The notes under the pieces are model-generated. The model did not search any database, had not been told where the DNA came from, and was given only the letters and a program-made list of their open reading frames with translations. This document shows positions 20,543 to 30,822 of a stretch of 64,000 bases of DNA, piece by piece. Made by a program: the position numbers and the translations under genes. Source of the stretch: Eutreptiella sp. 'Long Island Sound 2002'. Lineage: Eukaryota; Euglenozoa; Euglenophyceae; Eutreptiales; Eutreptiaceae. Positions within the stretch are counted from its first letter, which is position 1. Each line of letters starts with the position of its first letter. The stretch spans positions 134,964,442 through 135,028,441 of the forward strand of contig OZ038382.1 of NCBI GenBank assembly GCA_964036045.1, written 5' to 3'.

Positions 20543-23500
20543 ATGCACAAGGTACCAAGCACCATACACACCACACACCACACATGCAGACAGCCAACAC
20601 AAACAGCGATGGACACGCGCACGCAAACGAGCACAACGGAAAAGCACACGCGTGTACACAACACCGACACGATACACGGCACACAAAACACACGACAGAC
20701 GTCAACAACGGTTAATGCAATGCACACGGCGCCACGACAAACAAGTGCGAAAAATGGATGGGTGAAAAAACAAGCACCCATGTCGGATACCTCCACTACC
20801 GAAACCTCATCGCAGGATGAAGGTGAGCCACACGCGAATTCCTTGTCCTCTCCACTTCCCCCGAGTCTTCTTCAACACACAACGGAAGCGCACGAACCGG
20901 GGCACCGTTTGCACACGCTAGACAAGGGCATATCACACGCTACCTCCCAACAGGAGAAATTAATTGAACAAATGATTTCTTTGCAGGAGTGTACGAAATA
21001 CAAATCTGTGTCATATGCACGTGACTTACGAATGTTCGACGTTGATGGTAAAGAGGATCCCCCCACTCCTGAAGCGTTGAAACTGAAACAGCGTATCGGA
21101 GGATGCGCCCGCCTTCGCCAACTGTGGCAAGGCTTTGCACAAAGACACAATGTCCTGGACTGGGATGAACTCACCCCTATGATCAATACACAGTTTGTGG
21201 ATGCCTTGCAGTCCCTGCAAACTGAGTTGCAAGCGACAACGGCCCTTAACCCATGTATGTGGTCACTGCCAAAAACATTGTACCGCTTGTGGAAAAATTT
21301 CTTCCATTTGGAATATACAATAGGCATTCCCGTCATTGATGGATTATCCCAACGTGGGCTTAGTCCCCTCCTAACTGACAGCCCCTTTGGTATGCCCTCA
21401 TTTGACGACGAGATCACATGCCTACCCCTTGCAGCACAGCATGCACTGTTGATAGTACAACCCATGATGCATTTGTCTATTTTGTCACAGCTAGGTACAG
21501 CCTACCCGGACGCAACATTCATTGTTGCAGTGCCACGTGGCTTGGATGACTGGAAATCACAGATGCAATCACTGACAGGCCAGAAGCAAGGTTTTTCAAA
21601 TGTGGACAGGAACAGTGCCTGCACTCCCCATAAACCGGTGGACACACACACACACACGTACCACAGTCGTACACACACAAAAAGGAAAATGATGCTACAG
21701 ATGGACTGGGTTTATGTTATTCCCACCACCAGTGAGCTGCAGGACGTGCCACCCTGTTTCCCTTTCGACTGCTACGCGGCTGCTCTCAGCACAGTGACAA
21801 CCACGTCCACGGGGCAATGGTATATGCCCCCCCTACATTGTATGGCGAAACGATTGAAAACTGCAGCCTGTGTTAAACTGTGGGATCACTTTACAGCAGA
21901 ACGACAGCACTTGCTACACACTGTTGTTGAAGGCAGTGAGCAAGGGCTGGCCCAGAACATGGAAAAAGCACGTGATCTTCTCCCCTATGCACCATGGCGT
22001 TGGGCCCGCAAGATTGTTGGCTTGGGCCAAGCTCCCTTCACCCCACTGACAGTGGCAGGCTACATAGTGTATGCCATGGTAAGCCGCAGGTATGGTACAG
22101 TGTATATTGGCATGGTCGGCAAAGACGGTCCCCGTAAATTGATTTTGCAGTATTACGAACATGAGCGTGAGTGTAGGGCGTTTCAACGAGTATATGGTAA
22201 GCGCCTTAAACAGCACCAGCTGAATGAGGCGATGCGACACACAGGCAGCTCAGAATGGGTTATGATACCCTTACAGGTTTGTACCGAAGCAACAGTGTGG
22301 CGGTTGGAAGAACAGTGGATGCGCACGATGGGCCGAGTGTTTAATAAAGAACGACGTGCATGGCGAGGACAGCGCTGGCGGATGCTGGCCCAGAACCTCA
22401 AACAACATGCGGAGTCATGGAGCACACGTGAATTGCGCGCGGTAGCACACAACATCATACACACGCATCGATGCCACACACCAGCACACACGTAGCTGGA
22501 GATCATCCTGCATGCCCGCACCCGGCTACAAAAAGGATTTGAGCGTGAGACCTATAACCTTTTGTTTCATAAGGTGAGATCTATAGTGGCACGACGCACA
22601 GGGATCTCTATCCCAGCCCAGATTGCCATTCCATACCCCACATGCAATTACCCAAATCTGAGTATGCTACAGCAACGCGTGAAACGCGCATTACACACCC
22701 TGGGTCTCCCTAGGGCCGTTGTCCGGTACATCACGCAAGTCACGCGCTACACAGCCAAACGTGGCACCACGGTTGCGGAAATCCTCTGCACCAAACGGCC
22801 ACAGCATACCTGGCAACAAATGCACGGTATAGCCAGACAGCCATGCTCATGCCACTCCCTGCCATCCGACATCTCACGCTTCCAAGGATGCGTTTTTGCA
22901 CGTAAAGGACGCGATCTGGGTAGCCTATTCCATGCAGACACAGCATGCCTCAGGCAAAACTGCAACAATGCGACGTTGGCGTCCTGGGACGAGCTGGAAT
23001 CTGCGCTAACCTCAGTCAGTGCACAGATATGCCGCATACACAGACGAATGGGTAAGGATAAAGGGTGGTTGGTGGACGCATTGTTGCGCCCAGCCATCAA
23101 GGAAGTATGGGAAACAGCCCGATCATCCATCCCAAGTATCCTCCATAAGTCCCGCCTGAAGGCCCTGAAAGAACAACATCGGCTGGTCTTTCTCCAACTG
23201 GATAAGAACACAGGCAGGACAGTCTGCATTTGCCGCAGGCTCTATTACCAAACCATGATCACAGCCTTTGGAGATGAATCACAGTTTGAACTCGTAGAGG
23301 AGTGCGAGAACAAACGAACTGCCCGCGAGCACTGCATGCACCTGCTGCGGAGCTCCGCTGACGCGCACAGAATGACCAAACTCTGGGAAGGAGGGAAGGG
23401 GAAGGGCCCTCCCCATGCATTCCAGCTACCAAAAATCAAAATTCAAGAAGAATCTACTGCTGAATGGAAGCACAGGATTGTTTTTTCATACTATGCACAC

Positions 23501-24910
23501 CCCCTCAAAAGGTTTTCCGGAAAAATTGGGCGTTGTTCAACAATGTTGCTGAGAGAAGCCTCAAAGAAACTCCAATCGCTGGATATGGACAGGATCACAG
23601 ACATCAAGCAATCGGCCGCCTCAGTCAGTGCCCATGCATCCAGACAGCAAACACGCAGGAGGCCAGACACATATTCACTCTGGGAGCTGGACATTAGGGA
23701 TTTTTTCCCGTCCATGAACCAACCCGACACCTTGAAGGCTGTCCCCACCGTCCATGATCTGTTGGTGGACATCACGGGAAAGCGAACAGATGCCTCTGGT
23801 GGCATCTGGTTTGCCATCTCACATATGATTTTATGATGTCAGCAGATCCCAAAACTCAGTTGCCGCACTATCGCAGAAACCGCCGCGGTCGCGATTTTCC
23901 CGCCGCCGCAATCATTTTTGGGTGATTTTGCGAGATTTGTGCCAATTTTGTGCGCAGGTAAGCCGATTTGAGAACCGCAATCCACCAATCGCAATCATAT
24001 CTTGCCCCTGTAATCAAATGACGGTCATCTCATCAATCTGTAGGGAGATATTTCCAAAATACCGCCTTTTTTGCCCTTTTTTGGCACTTTTTCACAAAGA
24101 AAGTCGCATAAGTGGACACACAGATCGCCCAAACACAATTTATAGCATGCTAATTACTTAAAAGGGTGTTTGTTTTTCATGCTGCAGGTTTTGGGATTTT
24201 TGGACGTCATAAAATCCTATGTATATCGCAGCGAACACAAGATGGACAGAATAGGTAGTGGGTCCAGAGACCAGTTTGAAAACTTCTCATTTGAACAGGT
24301 ATACGAGTATGTGAAGTGGGAACTGGAAGAGAACTGCCTTTTCACTGTGAGCAATTGAATATACAAACAAATCAGGGGAGTCGCCATAGGGGGTGCCCTA
24401 TCTGCCCAACTGTCATGCCTGTACTGTGTCGACAAGGAGCATGCGTTTTACAGCCAGACAGTGAACCAGATGCGCTCCCAGGTGACCAAATACATCACAC
24501 CGTCCCTTCTCCCACACCGCCCGTTCAGATTTTGTGATAACCTGGTAGGTGTGGCACGGGGCCGCATGAAACTACCCAAAGTGCAAGCCCTGTTTGAACA
24601 CATATATGGCCTCAAGCTACGGGTGGAGGGACACGGCCTGACACTGCAGACACTTGAATCACACCTCACAGTCGACCAACACACAGGCACCATCACGGTA
24701 GCACTAAAGGATAAAGTGTCATACCATCACAACCCAGAGCCCACCAGAAGGTATGTACGCTATCCCGATGTATACTCCCCGAATGCTCGAAGCGTCCTCC
24801 GTTCCCTTTTGCCAGCCCTAGCACTGAAGTGTACATATTACCAGACAGACTGGCAGAGCAAGCGTCAGAATAGTTTGCAGACAATTCAGGAGCTACACAC
24901 CAAAGGGTAG
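20543..24910 (+). pseudogene. PLE pol: GIY-YIG endonuclease and reverse transcriptase
   Basis: One frame runs from about 20543 to TAG 24908-24910. N-terminal 500 residues: no clear domain. Near 22060-22330: GYIVYAMVSRRYGTVYIGMVG and a later Glu in RLEEQWMRTMG, the GIY-YIG nuclease signature. After an in-frame TAG (22493-22495) come the PLE RT pieces: LDKNTGRTVCICRRLYY, SLWELDIRDFFPSMN (palm motif A region), IRGVAIGGALSAQLSCLYC (RT motif B), and RFCDNLVGVARGRM in place of the usual YxDD-like strand. A TIR element (23827-24216) interrupts between motifs A and B, and joining its flanks keeps the frame. TGA 24356-24358 adds a second stop. Confidence 0.85.
23827..24216. mobile_element. small TIR element (MITE-like) inside the PLE RT
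   Basis: Inverted ends: gattttatgatgtc...atcccaaaac on the left and the complement gttttgggat...gacgtcataaaatc on the right, about 26 of 30 positions matching. The 390-bp interior has no ORF. Removing it joins the RT frame. No clear target duplication longer than 3 bp is visible. Confidence 0.65.
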
Positions 24911-25058
24911 CCAGGTCGATGGTGGGAGGGCTCTTTCAAGACGAGCCTCGCCAGATTTTGATTTCCAGAACAATGCAGACACCAGCTGAACACATGGGTA
25001 CAGAATCGTGGCAGGAGTAACAGCAGGGCGCCCAGACACACACTGGGGGCCCTGCAAA

Positions 25059-25283
25059 GTGCAAATACAACACATGGGAGTGCAACACACATGTTGATGA
25101 CCACATGACATGATGCATATATTTGCCATGAATTGTTATGACGAAGTTATGCACATACACATGCACGTGCACGAGATTCATGCATCAGGAAGACAAAAGC
25201 ACCATCTACACCCGCATTTTTAGCTTGGTGTCACGATCTTTCTTTGATAAGTCTTCTATTGCCTCGTTTGCCGTGCCAACCAT
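25059..25283 (+). repeat. PLE right direct repeat (pseudo-LTR)
   Basis: Matches 18787-19011. It begins 150 bases after the pol stop and ends exactly where the next TIR element starts (25284). Confidence 0.88.
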
Positions 25284-25384
25284 AGTGCGCCACCAGGATC
25301 CAAGATTTGTTTTTGATAGGATGTTAGAACTATTAATTCTATGACGATTCCATGTCTCAGATCTTTGGATCTTGATGGCGCACT
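25284..25384. mobile_element. 101-bp TIR element abutting the PLE 3' end
   Basis: Starts agtgcgccaccaggatcc and ends ggatcttgatggcgcact. The 24-bp ends are inverted repeats with two mismatches and one gap. It is too short to code. Confidence 0.65.
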
Positions 25385-26470
25385 GCTAATGCCAAAAAAG
25401 TGGTGTTGGGTCCATGGCAACTTGGCAGTGTCGACGCAAGGGCGTTCGCCGCCGGCCGAGCTACCATTGCAGCCACCCCCTCCTCATTTGAAGTATTCTA
25501 GGACACCACTATGGTGCTACCTTGGTGATTGCAAGACTAGGGGCAAGGCACCGTTGGGCGCAATCAAGCAAGAGAAGTTTGAGAAGAAGACCTTTGAAAG
25601 CCATTGTCAACAAGTTGCAACTAGGACGCGCTCAACGCTCAAAAGGCAACTATGAGTGAGGTCTACACCCAAACTTTCAAGGTGTTATTACTTGCATTGT
25701 GCCATGAGCCACCGGCAAAAAAGCTGTTTTAGGCTCGGTAGCGGTCTTAAAATTTCAAACAGATGAATACTTGGCACAAATGTCAGTTTAGATCTCAGTT
25801 TGTGGACGGCCCTGGGCCATAGGAGTGGCAGGGCTGAGTGATACCTGACCCTCAGGACATGAACTCTGGACCCTGGACCATCGATGGCAGGGGCCTCCAC
25901 CCGTTCAGCTCCGCTGAGCGAGGCTCCTTGGGGGGCGGGGGGGGCAGCAGCAGGTGCTACAGGACCCTGGGCTGCAGTGAAAGCAGACCTGTCACGGTGC
26001 AAAATCGGGATTTTCCACCACTCGGACCAATGTATGTACTGACGTTCGATAACAAAGTCAGGCTACCCCAGGAAGTGTAGAGCTCTAAGCAGGCGGGGCC
26101 AACAAAGACGGTAGAACGAGGGAGACGAATATTTGATAAAAAATAGCCTTTTGCCAAAATACCCTCCAACCACCAACGGGAAGCCAACGGAGGCCTTAAC
26201 CGGCGACGGCAAGCAATACACAAGGCGGATGTGTATTGTGATCAATGATCCCCAGAGTGATGTGCTTTCAAACACAGCCCTCATCGGAATTCATCAAAAT
26301 ACTCTCCAAACAGAGCCCCTTCTTCTTCGGATGGGCATTCGTAAACATATTTGTAACAATAATTGCTGCAGAAACATGTGCCAGTCATATGTGGGCCAGT
26401 TGCCCAATGGAACCGTGCGTACAGGCGCATGCAACAGGCGCACAGCATGTAGGATTCAGCACAAATCTTT
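25385..26470. other. unassigned interval
   Basis: No convincing gene on either strand. Short open frames are low-complexity or lack domain features. An open stretch at 25341-25655 on the plus strand has no recognisable motif. Confidence 0.4.
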
Positions 26471-26559
26471 CGCCGTATACTTCGAGTATACGGCCATATA
26501 CTTCCAGGTATACGGCCGTATACTCGGAGGTATACGGCCGTATACTAGTAGTATACGGT
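26471..26559. repeat. cluster of GTATACGGCCGTATAC palindromes, site 1
   Basis: Several full or degenerate copies of the 16-bp perfect palindrome are separated by 6-15 bases. The cluster lies just beyond the stop codon of the minus-strand gene ending at 26565. Confidence 0.9.
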
Positions 26560-26564
26560 GCTCA

Positions 26565-26936
26565 CTAGTGGCCCCAAGGACGAAAGCCATAGGCCAATAA
26601 CTCATCAACAGACTCATCCGGGAGAGAATCTGTGTTGCACCCATTGTAGAAAACCATGGCATAGCGCTCCCCCCTCCATGGGGCAGGCCCCTGGTGGACT
26701 TTGGAGTTGAAAACCACACGCGGCCAGCCCTTGTAGGCCTTCGCATCCACAACACCACCTCCATGTACATCCAACCGCATCGGGGTCCCTTGCATGGGAC
26801 TATGGAGCACTCTACCTGTTTCAACACAGACCTCCCCACCACTATGCGCCCCGACAGCGCATATGGCGGAAAGCGGAGGAGGATCCCTCATATGGCGATG
26901 GCCCGGCATTCTTTGTGAAGTATCGCATTGTACCAC
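26565..26936 (-). CDS. C-terminal exon of a 2OG-Fe(II) dioxygenase-like gene (partial)
   Basis: The conceptual product aligns by eye with the C-terminal domain of the gene at 43.5 kb: GHRHMRD / VHTHPKD, AVGAHSGGEV / ALGDFVGGEL, then VVFNSKVHQGPAPWRGERYAMVFY / VMFNALRPHMPLAWSGQRIVLVPY, and both end in GFxP just before the stop. The distal His plus Arg about 9 residues later fit the double-stranded beta-helix of 2OG-Fe(II) oxygenases (TET/JBP-like or prolyl-hydroxylase-like). The first metal motif is HxHx[KR]D rather than plain HxD. The upstream exons of this copy are not resolved. It ends at TAG 26565-26567. Confidence 0.45.
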   Translation of the reverse strand: MVQCDTSQRMPGHRHMRDPPPLSAICAVGAHSGGEVCVETGRVLHSPMQGTPMRLDVHGGGVVDAKAYKGWPRVVFNSKVHQGPAPWRGERYAMVFYNGCNTDSLPDESVDELLAYGFRPWGH

Positions 26937-27697
26937 TTGAATCGTGGTCTAATGGAACCACCTTGGGAAATTCGCATACGCATGTGCATTGGAAAGGCAA
27001 ATTAGCTCCCTTTCCCTTTCATTGCCGCTGCACAAGTGCGCACGGCGCCAATCCTTCCCCTGCCTGCGTGTCCCTGTAGCCCCAAACTGCACATTGTGCA
27101 CTTGTACACCCAAGATGTGCACATTGCGGTACACCAACACCTTCGATTTTATGGGACACAAAGTGGCCAAAACTATGAACGTCTATCCGCTTGAACCTTA
27201 GAATGGATGAACGTCTAGCCGTTTTGCAACCGATTGTGACACCCTAATCATTCACCCTACCGTTTGTCGAGCCACATGTCGGACTATTACGAAAACCTGA
27301 AATGTGTATTTTCCCCAGGAAAACGCACTTAAACAAGTGTTGCACCAATTGGTGCGCCGATCGTCGCAGCGATCAGCACACCAATCGCTGCACCGTTTCT
27401 TCTCTGCATTTGTTTGTTGGAAAGCGTTGTACTTTTTTGAAAAAAAACCTTGGAATCAGGCATACTACGCATTATGTGACGCCCAAACCGCATTGCACAT
27501 CATTGCACGGATCATGCTGTGATGATTTCTGCAATGTACATATCGTCGCACTGATCGGTTCACCGATCAAGCTGATCTCAGAGCCCAGGCACAATGTGAC
27601 TCAGATGTTGGTCTGACTGTTTAAACAATATGTTGTCCGAACAATCTTAGGTTATGCGAGCCAGGCCAGCTTATTTTCGTCCGTGGTTACACCACTG
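26937..27697. other. interval without a clear gene; GATCG-type repeats
   Basis: Possible upstream exon sequence of the 26.6-kb gene on the minus strand, but no frame is convincing. Copies of the gccgatcgtcgca motif appear near 27340-27400 and 27543-27577. Confidence 0.4.
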
Positions 27698-28740
27698 TTC
27701 GTCGCACTGATCGTCACACCGATCGTCACACCGATCGGTTCACCGATCGTCATAGCCATCGGCTCACCGACTGTCAGCCCTCTTCCTCTTCTTGCCCGAC
27801 TTTGCCTTGTCCAGCACCAGGGCTTCAACTGTCTCCAACTGTTTTGAAAGGGCCGCCACCTCACGCCGTAGTGCTTCAAGCTGGTCCTCCCCTGATGACT
27901 CGCAGTGGACCTTCACTCTGTGGTTAGTGCAGCAGAAAATGAAGTACATCTTCTCCTTGCGCGATGGCAGCACCTTGAAAGTTGTCTCTGCAGCCAGATG
28001 CCACGCTTCATTACCCGCAATCACGTCCGGCACGTCAGGGCACTCTGCAGGCACAGAGGAAGGCACAGAGGAAGGCGCAGAGGAAGGCGCAGTGATTGTC
28101 GCAACGATCGTCGCACGGATCGTCGTACCGATCGTCGCACCGATCGTTCCACTCTTCAACATACTTGTTGGATGCATCTGGCAGTGCTTTGCCTTGCCCA
28201 ACAGTAGTAGGGTGACCCAGTCTTCGTCCTCCTCCGCAACTGTGACGCGAAACTCCTTTTCGTGAGCTCCCGGTGCCGCTCGGAGGACGGTGAAGGAGTC
28301 TGGAGAATCCCGATTTGTGTCATCCTCTCCCACAACCTCACTCAGCAGATCTGTCAAACTGTTAGGAGTCGCAGCAAGTTGAGACAATGTCTTCGACAGG
28401 GTGACCCACCTGGTCATTGGGTGGCGGTGGAGCACTTGTAGGAGTTGAGGGAAGTACTTGACGGCCACCGTGCACTGTTCTGCTGGCCAGAAAGCGCCAT
28501 CTTCGTCATCTTCCTTGTCATCTTCCTTCTCATCTTCTGACTCCTTTTCCTTTTTTCCTTCGTTGTCACTGTCATCTTCCTCCTCTTCTTCCTTTTCTTC
28601 GGACGAGCCGCTGTCCTCTGCTTCTGCAGGTGGCACATCCTTGCCGGCGGCCATAGCGGTAAAAGCAAGCAGCACACAAAGTGTTGCACGGATCGTCGCG
28701 CCAAACGTTGCACCGATCGTCGCACCGAACGTCGCAATGA
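27698..28740. repeat. dispersed 11-12-bp repeats, GATCGTCGCACC type
   Basis: Clusters at 27698-27774, 28089-28155 and 28684-28740 repeat cgatcgtcgcacc with little variation, giving inverted cgatcg pairs. One cluster falls inside a coding region, where it encodes alternating Ile-Gly/Ala-Thr (IGATIGTTIRATIVATI). The others flank it. Confidence 0.85.
27764..28675 (-). CDS. acidic coiled-coil protein of unknown function
   Basis: An uninterrupted 303-codon frame. After a short hydrophobic start there is an Asp/Glu/Lys-rich acidic block (residues about 20-60), then a middle region with LLQVLHRHPMTRWVTLSK, then the repeat-encoded Ile/Thr/Ala and Ser/Pro stretch. A C-terminal coiled coil follows (DQLEALRREVAALSKQLETV), with a basic nuclear-signal-like tail (KSGKKRKRAD). 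An acidic domain plus a basic tail suggests a nuclear protein. I do not recognise the family. It may be part of the same gene group as 29.0-32.5 kb, which is transcribed in the same direction. Confidence 0.5.
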   Translation of the reverse strand: MLLAFTAMAAGKDVPPAEAEDSGSSEEKEEEEEDDSDNEGKKEKESEDEKEDDKEDDEDGAFWPAEQCTVAVKYFPQLLQVLHRHPMTRWVTLSKTLSQLAATPNSLTDLLSEVVGEDDTNRDSPDSFTVLRAAPGAHEKEFRVTVAEEDEDWVTLLLLGKAKHCQMHPTSMLKSGTIGATIGTTIRATIVATITAPSSAPSSVPSSVPAECPDVPDVIAGNEAWHLAAETTFKVLPSRKEKMYFIFCCTNHRVKVHCESSGEDQLEALRREVAALSKQLETVEALVLDKAKSGKKRKRADSR

Positions 28741-29016
28741 TTTAGTGGCAGTAATTGTCAAATATTTAAGTTGTACCCGAAATCGTTTGGCAACGTTGAG
28801 CTATCGCAACAAAAATGAACATTCCACACATCTCGATGCAAAAACCATAAGAAGTCGTAAACTCAGGGTTGGATCGGGGCAACAATGGTATCATCGCTGG
28901 CGCCTGCGCATTTGCGGGACCGTTTCGGTCGGTGCGGGCTTTGGCCGGTAAAAGCCCTGTAAATTCATAGGTGACTCTCGGCATAAAGTTGCAAGGGTGT
29001 GGCTGGATGCAGGTAG

Positions 29017-30807
29017 TCATTGCGGCTTTGGGGGCAGGCCACGTGCTGGAGCGGCGGACTGACTGCCCTGACTCCCACTGCCCTGACTCCCTTGGCGTGG
29101 GGGTGCACTCGGTGTGACACTATGGGCCACAATGGACCTTGCCCACTCCTTGTTGGCCTTGGCCGCTTGGAGTTGCGTCTCCAACTCCTTGGCCTTGAGG
29201 TGCAAGTCATGGGCACTTGCGGTGGCATCGGCCAACCTGGTCTCCAGGTCAACAATCCTCTTGTCTTTGGTGTCACCCTCAGCATGGGCAACCTTCAGCT
29301 CCTCCTTGAGGGAGGCATTGGCCTCCCTCAAGGAGGTCAGTAAAGTCCGGCTGAAATCCCCGATGTCTCAGGAGATGTTCAGCTGGGACTTCCCCAAGCC
29401 CGCTACAACACCGCTGACAATGTCAGCGGTGCTGGGCACATCAAGGTCCCCCAGTGCCTCGCATGTGCCACGGCGGGCAGCTGCTTCAATTCCCCCCACC
29501 CCCCGAAACCCCTGAAGCCCCCCCGAGTCAACAGCAACAGCAGCAGCAGCAGACCCGGAAGGCTGGGGGGCCTTCCGGGTGGGGGTGGATGCAGGGGTGG
29601 CCCTTGGCTCAGCGGGCTCATCATGAGCCTGCTTCAGCCCCCTCCCCCCAAGCTGTTTCCCCGCCCTCGAGGCCAACTCGGCCTGGAGGGCGAGGGAGTG
29701 CTCCACGGGGACAGGCTCCCCCCCAAAACTTTGGAGCACCATAATGGCGTCCAAAATGCTCCATTTTTCCCCGTTGGTGCTCAAAAAAACCCGCACCTTC
29801 CCAGACCTCTTGCTCCACACCGCAGCCTCCCAAATGGCCTCCACAACCCCTCCGCCCTTTACGACATTCGCCAATACCCTAATGGGCAGGCGAATGTCGT
29901 AAAGTGCACCACTGGCACGGACATTCAACCCGGAATAGTATCCCGTGTCCTTGCCAGTGGTGCACGCCAGGTCGGAGGGCGCACTGGCAACATCCCCCCG
30001 ACCCACAGGAATGAGTCCATGTACTCCCGACCAGAGACCATTTGCCCTGCGGCAGCCTTTGGCGCCGCCAACTCCACCTCGGGCTTGGCCACCTCGTAAT
30101 CGGTGAAGCTCCGCAGTGGCCAGGGATCGTACTGGACCTGAATGGGAAGAAAGGGTGGATTTCTAACAAAGAAGTAGGCAAAATAGATCGAGATTGACAA
30201 CAAATACTATGAGTAAACGGCCGTATACCTCCGAGTATGCGGCCGTATACCTCGGAGTATACGGCCGTATACTCGAAATGGCTGGGCAGGTATACGGCCG
30301 TATACTCGCAGTATACGGCTGTATACTGGGAGTATACGGCCGTATACCGTTGGTATACGGCCGTATACACAAGGTATACGGCCGTATATCAAGACCAACA
30401 ACACAGTTCAACCCATGCCCGGATCCCACAAATACCTGATTGCAGATGCACCACAGCTCTTGCTTCTCCTCTTCGTCCTCCTCCACGTCCTCATCTTCTT
30501 CTCCGGCCTTCTGCTTGCCCTTCCTTAACTTTGCCTTGGGCTTCGGCTTCGACTTCTTCTTTCTCGAAACCGTCTTGAATGGCCACCACTTCACCCAACC
30601 GTAGCTCTCCGCCAGTGCAACATCCATGAGGTGGTGCTTGTGCCCAAGTGCAAACAAATGCAAAACCCCGCCAATTGTGGTATCGCCGGAAGCCAAAGCA
30701 ACACCGTGAATCAAACCCCGCAAAACCACCAATGAACCGGGGGGACAAGCAAGGAAAGTGCCATCCAAGCCCAGAGAAGGCAAGGGGTTAGCATGCATTT
30801 GCCGCAA
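29017..30807 (-). CDS. multi-exon gene, 2OG-like segment and coiled coil, unknown function
   Basis: Exon 30807-30436 encodes a segment PPGSLVVLRGLIHGVALASG (reminiscent of the distal His strand of 2OG oxygenases), a Lys-rich block and an acidic block, ending LWCICNQ at a GT donor. The intron 30435-30138 is filled by GTATACGGCCGTATAC palindromes and ends ttcccattcag. The next exon (from 30137) encodes VQYDPWPLRSFTDYEV and continues through a one-base frameshift at a C-run near 29995 and an in-frame TGA (29368-29370) into a coiled coil (29331-29017). The two breaks suggest a pseudogene or assembly errors. The 2OG hint is weak. Confidence 0.4.
30213..30390. repeat. cluster of GTATACGGCCGTATAC palindromes, site 2 (in intron)
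   Basis: About eight copies of the palindrome at roughly 20-26-bp spacing, confined to the intron 30138-30435. Confidence 0.92.
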
Positions 30808-30822
30808 TGGGCATCCCTCATA

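Larger units (their letters stand above)
18787..25283 (+). mobile_element. Penelope-like element with N-terminal GIY-YIG nuclease
   Basis: 225-bp direct repeats (18787-19011 and 25059-25283) flank zinc-finger ORF1, then a pol with GIY-YIG nuclease before the reverse transcriptase. Canonical Penelope-like elements have the nuclease C-terminal. The N-terminal order is that of the Chlamys/Naiad-type group described in green algae, protists and invertebrates. The copy is damaged: frameshifts in ORF1, in-frame TAG 22493-22495 and TGA 24356-24358, and a 390-bp TIR insertion at 23827-24216. Confidence 0.82.

Noticed and set aside
23827-24216. Intron in the PLE RT
   Set aside because: The joint that restores the frame lacks GT-AG borders and instead has inverted-repeat ends, so a transposon insertion explains it better.
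24356-24358. Selenocysteine or reassigned TGA in the PLE RT
   Set aside because: Similar lone stops of all three kinds occur in other decayed frames of the window and no SECIS-like hairpin was recognised, so a nonsense mutation is simpler.
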